From contig NZ_CP051302.1 of the NCBI RefSeq assembly GCF_024181405.1, forward strand, positions 2,480,001 through 2,544,000: DNA of 64,000 nucleotides. Direction: 5' to 3'. The DNA is from Treponema denticola (GTDB lineage: Bacteria; Spirochaetota; Spirochaetia; Treponematales; Treponemataceae). Positions within the stretch are counted from its first letter, which is position 1. Each line of letters opens with the position of its first letter. Below the pieces are notes generated by a model. The model worked only from the letters and a program-made list of their open reading frames with translations, was not told where the DNA came from and did no database searches. The translations under genes were made by a program, and so were the position numbers. Positions 57,468 to 64,000 of the stretch are shown one piece after another.

Positions 57468-59978
57468 TTAAGAATGCGTAATTACTTCCCTCGGTTTTGA
57501 ACCGTTGGCAGGACCGACTACTCCGCGTTCTTCCATTTCTTCTACTATTCGTGCAGCACGATTATAGCCTATTTTAAGCCGCCTTTGAATGTAAGAGGCT
57601 GAGGCTTTTCCTTCTGCCAAAACAATCTCTAAAGCTTCATCATAGAGCGGATCGCTTTCTTCTCCGAAGAGGGTTCCTTGCGAATATTCTTCATCGTCTA
57701 CAAATATTTCGTCATCTATGTAATCGGGTTCTCCGAAGGTTTTTACACATTCCACGACTTGCTCTACCTCATCATCGGAAACAAAGGTTCCTTGGATTCG
57801 GGCAGGGAAGGGTTTGGTTGTACTTACGTAGAGCATGTCACCCTTTCCTAAAAGCTTTTCGGCTCCGATGTTATCGAGGATAATTTGGCTGTCTACACGG
57901 GAGGCGACCATAAAGGCTATCCTGCTTGGAATGTTTGCTTTAATTAAACCTGTAATTACATTGGTCGAGGGCCTCTGGGTTGCAAGTACCAAGTGAATAC
58001 CTACGGCACGGCTCATAGCACAGAGCCTTGAAACGGTAGCTTCAAGTTCCTTTCCTGTAGTAGACATAAGGTCGGCGAATTCGTCAATTATTATTACGAT
58101 GTAGGGCAGCGGTTCGGCTGCAATCTTTTCTCGTTTTATCTTTTTATTGTAGCTTTTAATATCGCGAACGCTCATGGAGTCAAGCATCGCATAGCGCCTT
58201 TCCATTTCGCAGATACAGTACTGCAAGCCTTGAAGAGCTCTTTTGGGTTCCGTAATAACGGGAGTCAATAAATGGCCGATGCCGTTATAAAGTTTAAGCT
58301 CTACTATCTTTGGGTCAACCAAGAGGAGCTTTACCTCTTCGGGGCTCTTATTATAAAGAATTGAAAGAATAATGGAGTTTACACAAACGGATTTACCTGA
58401 ACCGGTAGCACCTGCTATCAAAAGATGAGGAGTCTGACAAAGGTCCAAGGTTTGAGGTTCTCCCGTTACATCTTTTCCAAGAACGATAGGTATGCCCATT
58501 TTTTCGGTTTCGGGAATTTGAGTTTCGATTAGTTCTCTAAAACCGACTATTGCCCTTGATTCGTTAGGAACTTCAATACCGACAGCTTGTTTTCCCGGAA
58601 TGGGGGCGACAATTCGGACGCTTTGAGCAGCAAGGCGGAGGGCTATATTATCTTGAAGAGCTGTGATTTTACCCAGTTTTATTCCCGGAGGAGGCAAGAC
58701 TTCAAACATGGTAACTACAGGACCCTTCCTTATACCTGTAATTTCAATTGCTATATTAAATTCTTCGAAGGTGTTTTTTAAGGCTATGGCGGCTTTTCTG
58801 GTTGAATCGTCAACTATCCAGTATTCGTTTCCGGGATATTTTGTTAATAGGTCATAAGGAATGTGGTAGCCCTTTTTTTTATCCTTGGAGTCTTTTTTCG
58901 GTTTTAAGGGCTGGGCTGCACTGATTTCTATATCTTCACTTAATTCTTCTGAAGGAGGTGTCTCTCCTTCATCTTTATTGTCATCATCAGCATCGATATC
59001 GCCAACATCGGTATTTTCAGAATCATCATCATTTTCAAGATCGTCGTCTTCAGCAATTTCAGGCTGTTCAAATTCAGCGTATTCAGTAAGGTCATTCTCA
59101 TCGCTTTCTTCTTCTGAAGATGATAAAAATACTTCATCTTTACCGTCATCTATAGAGCTAAGTTCTTCCAAGTCCTGTTCAGTGTTCATATCTTCTATTA
59201 CGACAAGAGATTCTATAAGGCTTTTTTTGGATTCTTCAGGAGCTGCGCTTCCTATGTCTACCTGTATATCTGCATCTATGTCTTTAAGAGGGGGGGCTTC
59301 TTTTGGTTCTTCTGTTCTGCTATTTAGCTGAGATTTTATAAACTGACTTCGTGTAAAGACGGCCTCCAACATAGTTTGCCTGTCGGCATCGGGGCCTGCC
59401 TTTGTATTTGATTTTAGCCAAAATTCTGTTTTTACCGTTTCATTTACTTCTCCGAAAACCATGGACGTTTCCGAAGAAGAATAGCTGTCGCCTATGATAT
59501 CCTCTAATTCGTCTTTTCTTTCAGGCTGAACAGAGGCTTTTTGATGGATCTTTTCACTTAATATAAGTGTAAGGAATACCTCCATCAAGAGTAAAAGGCC
59601 TGTTGCAAGAGTTACGGCAATTTTTGTAAATTCTTGAACGGTGTTATTTTCAATTTTGGGAAGTAAAAAATAAACTAGGTGCTCTCCCATAACACAGGTT
59701 AAAAAATATACCGGCATAAATGACAATAAAAATTTTGAATGAAGAGACCAGCCGGGAATCATCAATAAAATTGAAGAATAAAGAAGAATAATAGGTATCA
59801 GCAAAGAAGAAAATTTATATGTGGAAAAAAGAACCGTGCCTATTGTTTCAAAGGGGAATATATAACCTTTAAAACCGAAAATAGGTAAGAGAACCGCCAA
59901 GGCTATGTAGATTGAGATCATAAAAATTAAAATACCCAAAGTAATTGATATGACCCTATATTTTGATTCTTCTATCAA
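57468..59978 (-). CDS. ftsK: FtsK/SpoIIIE DNA translocase
   Basis: An 836-residue DNA pump acting at the division septum. About four membrane helices (residues 8-142), a linker of about 250 residues that is very acidic (SSIDDGKDEVFLSSSEEESDEND and similar), then the motor: Walker A GATGSGKS (about 522), Walker B YIVIIIDEFAD, QRPSTNVITGLIKANIPSRIAF. The C-terminal 60 residues (EIVLAEGKASASYIQRRLKIGYNRAARIVEEMEERGVVGP) are the winged-helix gamma domain that reads KOPS-like directing sites. All parts are intact. It works with XerCD at dif. UppP gene lies 24 bases upstream. Confidence 0.93.
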   Translation of the reverse strand: MIEESKYRVISITLGILIFMISIYIALAVLLPIFGFKGYIFPFETIGTVLFSTYKFSSLLIPIILLYSSILLMIPGWSLHSKFLLSFMPVYFLTCVMGEHLVYFLLPKIENNTVQEFTKIAVTLATGLLLLMEVFLTLILSEKIHQKASVQPERKDELEDIIGDSYSSSETSMVFGEVNETVKTEFWLKSNTKAGPDADRQTMLEAVFTRSQFIKSQLNSRTEEPKEAPPLKDIDADIQVDIGSAAPEESKKSLIESLVVIEDMNTEQDLEELSSIDDGKDEVFLSSSEEESDENDLTEYAEFEQPEIAEDDDLENDDDSENTDVGDIDADDDNKDEGETPPSEELSEDIEISAAQPLKPKKDSKDKKKGYHIPYDLLTKYPGNEYWIVDDSTRKAAIALKNTFEEFNIAIEITGIRKGPVVTMFEVLPPPGIKLGKITALQDNIALRLAAQSVRIVAPIPGKQAVGIEVPNESRAIVGFRELIETQIPETEKMGIPIVLGKDVTGEPQTLDLCQTPHLLIAGATGSGKSVCVNSIILSILYNKSPEEVKLLLVDPKIVELKLYNGIGHLLTPVITEPKRALQGLQYCICEMERRYAMLDSMSVRDIKSYNKKIKREKIAAEPLPYIVIIIDEFADLMSTTGKELEATVSRLCAMSRAVGIHLVLATQRPSTNVITGLIKANIPSRIAFMVASRVDSQIILDNIGAEKLLGKGDMLYVSTTKPFPARIQGTFVSDDEVEQVVECVKTFGEPDYIDDEIFVDDEEYSQGTLFGEESDPLYDEALEIVLAEGKASASYIQRRLKIGYNRAARIVEEMEERGVVGPANGSKPREVITHS

Positions 59979-60002
59979 ATTTTAACTCCGAAAACGTAAA
60001 AA

Positions 60003-60812
60003 TTATCCGGCAAAACCCCAAAAATAAATACTAAGACCGAGTCCCAGCGGAATCAGATAGAAAGCAAAGTACATAAGCTTTCCGTTTTTTATAAGTTTAA
60101 GTAAAAACCGGAGAGAAAAATAACCTACAACAAAGGCGCTTAGCATTCCGGCTATTAGGCTTATAGGGCTTACACCTGCAAGAAGATTATCGGCAGATTT
60201 GATTTCAAGTATAAATGCAGCAAGAATTGCCGGTATTGATAATAAAAAGGAAAATTCTCCGGCCTTTTCCCTATCAAGACCTGCAAAAAGAGAGGCCGAA
60301 ATGGTGCTGCCCGAACGCGAAATACCGGGGATAACTCCTATGCCTTGAGCAAGGCCTGTAATAGCTGCCGTAAGGATAGTTACGTTTTTTGCCGGTTTAT
60401 TGTGTTTTATCTTAGAAGATGCGATTAAAAGGAGCCCTGTTATGATAAAGAAGAGGGGTATTAGACGAATATCGATGGTTTTTACCCAATCTTTTAATAA
60501 AAGGCCTATTACTCCTGTTACTGCGGTTGCAACCATAATGGCTGTTATCATCATAAGATCGTCCTTATCTTCAGGCTTGGATTTTCTGATGATAAATCGG
60601 CCTAAAACGCAAAAAAGGCCGGCAATTCTTTTTGCAAAAACCGTACAGACAGCTGCAAGGGTTGCGACATGCAGGAGAATATCAAAGAGGATAGGAAGGT
60701 CTTCTTGTTTAAAAAAATATTCTACAATTGCCAAATGGCCTGAGCTTGAAATAGGCAGAAATTCGGCTAAGCCTTGAACCGCCCCTAAAATAATAGCTTG
60801 AAAAATCGACAT
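60003..60812 (-). CDS. uppP: Undecaprenyl-diphosphatase
   Basis: A 269-residue membrane enzyme of eight helices that recycles the lipid carrier for cell-wall synthesis; family members confer bacitracin tolerance. Two conserved blocks: QGLAEFLPISSSGHL (13-27, catalytic Glu17 and Ser/His) and GVIPGISRSGSTI (159-171). ATG 60812 follows GGGAGAA. Upstream is the sbcC gene, 79 bases away on the same strand. Confidence 0.93.
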   Translation of the reverse strand: MSIFQAIILGAVQGLAEFLPISSSGHLAIVEYFFKQEDLPILFDILLHVATLAAVCTVFAKRIAGLFCVLGRFIIRKSKPEDKDDLMMITAIMVATAVTGVIGLLLKDWVKTIDIRLIPLFFIITGLLLIASSKIKHNKPAKNVTILTAAITGLAQGIGVIPGISRSGSTISASLFAGLDREKAGEFSFLLSIPAILAAFILEIKSADNLLAGVSPISLIAGMLSAFVVGYFSLRFLLKLIKNGKLMYFAFYLIPLGLGLSIYFWGFAG

Positions 60813-60891
60813 AAATTTCTCCCGAAAAAGCCTTATAAACGATATAGCGGTACTATATCACAAAAAAGAGAAAATTTCCAGCAGGGAATGT

Positions 60892-63800
60892 TTAACCTCT
60901 TATTTTTATTGCCGAGCCGTTGGCGGTTTTTTCTATTTCGATTTTTTGGGGGATGCGGGTTTTTAGCTCGCTGACATGGGAAATTATACCGACCATGCGG
61001 TTGCCCCTTACCTCATCGAGAATGCTTATGGCGTTTTCAAGGCTTGCTTCATCGAGGCTGCCGAAGCCTTCATCAATAAACATTGAATCCAATCTTATGC
61101 CTCCGCTTCTTGTTTGAATGGAGTCGGCAAGACCGAGAGCAAGGCTTATGGAAACCATAAAGGTTTCTCCTCCCGAAAGACTGGCTGTAGGGCGGATGCC
61201 GCCCGTATAGGCATCATAAATTTCCATGTCCAATCCTGAAAGATTGTTGCCCGAAAGCTCCTTGCTCAGCTTTAAGACATAGCGTCCGCCGCTCATGCGT
61301 TCAAGGCGGGTGTTGGCATAGACGATTATTTCGCGCAAAAAGGCCGAGAGCATCCAAATATCGAATTTCAGTTTGTATTTATTGCTGCCGTTTAAACTTA
61401 AAGAAAGCTCGGTTATAAGTTGAGCTTCTTCGGCTCTTTGTTTTAATTCGTTTAAAAGGCTCTGTCGTCTTTCAAAAAGGTCTTTGAGTTTGTCGAAGGA
61501 ACTTTTTATTTCTGCAAGGCGGTCTTGCTCTTCATCAAGATTTTTTTGCAAGATTATAATTTCGTCTTCAATCTTTTCGGGTTGAATAAAAGTTTTTCCT
61601 TCAATATCTTTTTCGAGGCCGGCAGCGGAATGTTCCAAGGTTATCTTTTCTTCTCTAAATTTTGTTATGGTTTCTTCAAAATCGGCGATTTTTTCTTCAA
61701 GTAAAATAGAATCTAAAAGCTCTTTTAAGGAGGAAAAGCCTTTACGCTCAAAAGAATCTTTTAAATTTTCTTCTTCTTCCAATAAAGATTTTTCCCACTT
61801 GGCCAACTGCTCCTGTCTTTGAATAAGCCCGGCCTTTACGCTTGTATGGCGGTCATTGTTTTCTTTGAGCCTTTCCTCATAACCGCTGATTTTGCGGTCG
61901 GAGGCAAAAATCATTTCAGTACAGCCCTCGATAGTGTCATCTATATTTTCTTTTTGGATATCGTAGGGGATAGACTTAAAGGCATCGTCATATTGCTTTT
62001 TCTTTTCATGGAGGATTGTGTTTAACTCGCTTTCTTTTATCTTGATATTTGTAAGAGCTTCTGTTAGAGTTTCTTTTTGGGTTTGGATAGAAGAAAGCTT
62101 TTGCTCCAAATTTATTTTTAAAGTATTTGCGGTTTGGGCTTCTTTAAAAAGAAGGGCGTCTTTTTCGGCTTCCTTTCCGGCTTGCGGAAGGAGGTCTTCT
62201 ACTGTTTTTTCTGAGGGCATCTCTTTAAAAATAAAGGAAGCGTTTTTAAATTCTTCATTCAGATTGAAAAAAGACCGGTCAAGCTCCGCCAGCTGCTCCT
62301 TGTGCCAGTCTGCATCTTTATTGCGGGCTGTGAGGCTGTTGCTGAAGTTCTCCTTATCGTGATTAAACTTTTCGATGCTGCGTTCACATTTTTGTATTTT
62401 TTCGTCCAGCGAAAAAATACTTTCCGTATTTTCGACGGCGGGGGAAGGATGATGGATTGAGCCGCAGACAGGGCATGGCTCACCGTCTTTTAAGTGAACG
62501 GCAAGGGCAGAGGCTTCTGCGTTTATTTCCAAATCTCTTTTTTCTTTTTTAAGTTTTTCAAAAAGCTCTTTTTCGATTTCGATGTCCTTTAAAATTAGCT
62601 GTAAATCGTTGTAGTTTTTTTCGGCGGCCGCCTTATGGGTTGTGTAGAGCTTTGAGGCCTTTTCTTTTTTTACCGCAATATCAAAAAGTCTTTTTAGGTA
62701 AGAAAGTTTTTGGGTTGAGGTTTCAGCCATTTCCTTTCTGTTATCGAGTTCGCTGATTATTTCAAGGTATTCCGAAACTTTGTCTTTTAGTTCCTGAATG
62801 TTTTTTTCGGTTTGAGCAAGTTTTTCGGTGTTTTCTTTTTTTTGTAAAGAAAGACCTTTTTTTTCATAAGAGCGTTCTTCTATTTCTTTGTATACCTCGG
62901 CAGCCCTTTTGAGGCGGTCGAGGCTTTGTTTTAGGGCCGTATTGTTTTCTTTTTCGGTTTCGATTTCTTTTTCTTGTGCTTTAAGAGAATCCAAAACTTG
63001 GGTTACGGCATTTAAGTCTTTTATCTTTTTTTCGATGTCGGCTTTATATTCGGCTATGTTGTTTTTCAGTTTTTTTACGGAATCGGCAAGCGCTGCAAGA
63101 GAGGAGGCTCTGCGGGCTTTTTCGACAGCTTCTTCCATCAGGCCTATTTCTTGTTTATGGGCATTGAGATTTTCAAGCCTTGTTTTTATTGTTGCAAGTT
63201 CTTCTTTTTTTTCTTTGAGAACCTTTGCCTGTTCTTTTTCGGAGATTTTTTCCTCGATTTTTTTTGATATTTTGTTATAATTTTTTTTGATAAGTTCTAT
63301 CTCTTTTTCAAAACTTTCTTTTTTTGAAGGATAGGAATCGGCATCGAATTCTTTGCCGAGGGCTTCAAGGGCATCTTGCGTGTTTTTTATCTTATAGGAC
63401 TCTGCTTTTTCTCTTTCCTTTAGGTTTTCCATTATTTTGGTGTAGCGTGAAATCGGAAAAAGCTCTTCAAGGGTTTCTTTTTTTTGGCTTGAGTTTTCGC
63501 GTAAAAAAGCGGCGAATTCGCCTTGGGGGAGGAGGACAATACGGGCAAATTCTTTTTCGTTTAGGTTTATTATGTTCAATATTTTTTTATCCGTGTCCCG
63601 CTTATTTGTAGAGCTTAAATCTTTCCAAGTTTTGCCGTCCCATTGAGCTAGGGCCGATTCTTCAGGGCTTTCGTTTTTCTTTCCCGGGCGTAAAAAAGGG
63701 AGCCTTCTAAAAATCCTGTATTTGGCAGGTCCCATAGTAAAGATAAGCTCAACCTCGGCCGTTTCCTCTTCGGGGGCAAACTGACTGCGGAGGCTGCGGG

Positions 63801-63984
63801 TAATTTGGGAGCGGCTCCCTAAAGGCTTTGAATAAAAGGCATAAGAGATTGCATCGAAGATGGTTGTTTTTCCGGCACCGGTTTTTCCGCAGACCAAAAA
63901 AATAGAATCCATGAGGCTAAAATCTATTGTGTGAGTTCCTCGAAAGGGGCCTATATTGGTTAGTATTAAAATTTCAGGCTTCAA
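60892..63984 (-). CDS. sbcC: Exonuclease subunit SbcC
   Basis: A 1030-residue SMC-like protein. Walker A CGKTGAGKTT (32-41), a long coiled coil, the zinc hook CPVC (about 503) in GEPCPVCGSIHHPSP, the returning coil, then signature SLSGGETFMVSISLALGLAD, Walker B MFIDEGFGSLDE and ISHVSEL. With SbcD it cuts hairpins and DNA ends. The start is TTG (63984), with CGGAGG eight bases before it; no ATG fits. SbcD should lie just beyond the right edge of the window, upstream on this strand. Confidence 0.92.
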   Translation of the reverse strand: MKPEILILTNIGPFRGTHTIDFSLMDSIFLVCGKTGAGKTTIFDAISYAFYSKPLGSRSQITRSLRSQFAPEEETAEVELIFTMGPAKYRIFRRLPFLRPGKKNESPEESALAQWDGKTWKDLSSTNKRDTDKKILNIINLNEKEFARIVLLPQGEFAAFLRENSSQKKETLEELFPISRYTKIMENLKEREKAESYKIKNTQDALEALGKEFDADSYPSKKESFEKEIELIKKNYNKISKKIEEKISEKEQAKVLKEKKEELATIKTRLENLNAHKQEIGLMEEAVEKARRASSLAALADSVKKLKNNIAEYKADIEKKIKDLNAVTQVLDSLKAQEKEIETEKENNTALKQSLDRLKRAAEVYKEIEERSYEKKGLSLQKKENTEKLAQTEKNIQELKDKVSEYLEIISELDNRKEMAETSTQKLSYLKRLFDIAVKKEKASKLYTTHKAAAEKNYNDLQLILKDIEIEKELFEKLKKEKRDLEINAEASALAVHLKDGEPCPVCGSIHHPSPAVENTESIFSLDEKIQKCERSIEKFNHDKENFSNSLTARNKDADWHKEQLAELDRSFFNLNEEFKNASFIFKEMPSEKTVEDLLPQAGKEAEKDALLFKEAQTANTLKINLEQKLSSIQTQKETLTEALTNIKIKESELNTILHEKKKQYDDAFKSIPYDIQKENIDDTIEGCTEMIFASDRKISGYEERLKENNDRHTSVKAGLIQRQEQLAKWEKSLLEEEENLKDSFERKGFSSLKELLDSILLEEKIADFEETITKFREEKITLEHSAAGLEKDIEGKTFIQPEKIEDEIIILQKNLDEEQDRLAEIKSSFDKLKDLFERRQSLLNELKQRAEEAQLITELSLSLNGSNKYKLKFDIWMLSAFLREIIVYANTRLERMSGGRYVLKLSKELSGNNLSGLDMEIYDAYTGGIRPTASLSGGETFMVSISLALGLADSIQTRSGGIRLDSMFIDEGFGSLDEASLENAISILDEVRGNRMVGIISHVSELKTRIPQKIEIEKTANGSAIKIRG

Positions 63985-64000
63985 ATTTATTCCTCCGGTA

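Noticed and set aside
58885..59331. Serine-rich open frame on the plus strand, 148 codons
   Set aside because: It is the mirror of the acidic linker of FtsK, where GAA/GAT codons read as serine-rich on the other strand; no start signals.

Overview
The window is AT-rich spirochaete DNA and most closely suggests an oral treponeme of the Treponema denticola type. Support comes from a tmRNA whose tag reads AENNDSFDYALAA (the T. denticola tag as I remember it), tRNA genes that do not encode CCA, a FlgM with a textbook sigma-28 promoter, large paired chemoreceptors, a PilZ protein beside treponemal housekeeping genes, and a cassette-rich left end that fits the chromosomal integron known in T. denticola. 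No database search was possible; species and family names come from pattern recognition.

Left end (about 1-6.7 kb) is accessory DNA. It holds one-gene and two-gene cassettes, two imperfect inverted repeats with integron attC architecture (3158-3223 and 4182-4250), several toxin-antitoxin loci, and decayed remnants: a RelB without a usable start codon, a VapC tail and a methyltransferase stub. Two of the antitoxin loci carry the same 34-bp promoter segment. One has a perfect 28-bp palindrome over its -10 region.

From 6.7 to 9.3 kb there is a DciA-like (DUF721) gene, two consensus DnaA boxes, an Ogt DNA-repair protein, a methyltransferase, and two perfect parS palindromes 1.9 kb apart. This suggests an origin-proximal segregation region. 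An ABC exporter pair follows (9.6-12.9 kb), behind a small, apparently leaderless ORF that has a relative upstream of a chemoreceptor at 51 kb.

The core stretch (13.1-18.2 kb) carries five tRNA genes (all four usual serine isoacceptors and an arginine tRNA with anticodon GCG), SRP RNA, a PilZ c-di-GMP receptor candidate, a TPR protein, a binding protein with permease, and tmRNA. Next come CobO, an ion transporter, a three-gene ABC-2 operon, a glycerate kinase and GntP permease pair, an LRR lipoprotein, a class III cyclase with a zinc ribbon, GltX, FlgM, RsmI, asparaginase, MazEF, a VWA protein, an XPB/Ssl2-type helicase-associated protein, hydrolases, a RhuM-Fic pair, two permeases and an adenosine deaminase-like enzyme.

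The right third holds a binding-protein ABC importer whose ATPase has a roughly 125-residue insertion, tandem duplicated chemoreceptors, a pyroglutamate operon (two transporter subunits plus pyroglutamyl peptidase), and a run of minus-strand genes (PncB, FtsK, UppP, SbcC) reaching the window edge. Peptide, amino-acid and nucleoside salvage together with chemotaxis fit an anaerobic, peptide-fermenting host-associated spirochaete.
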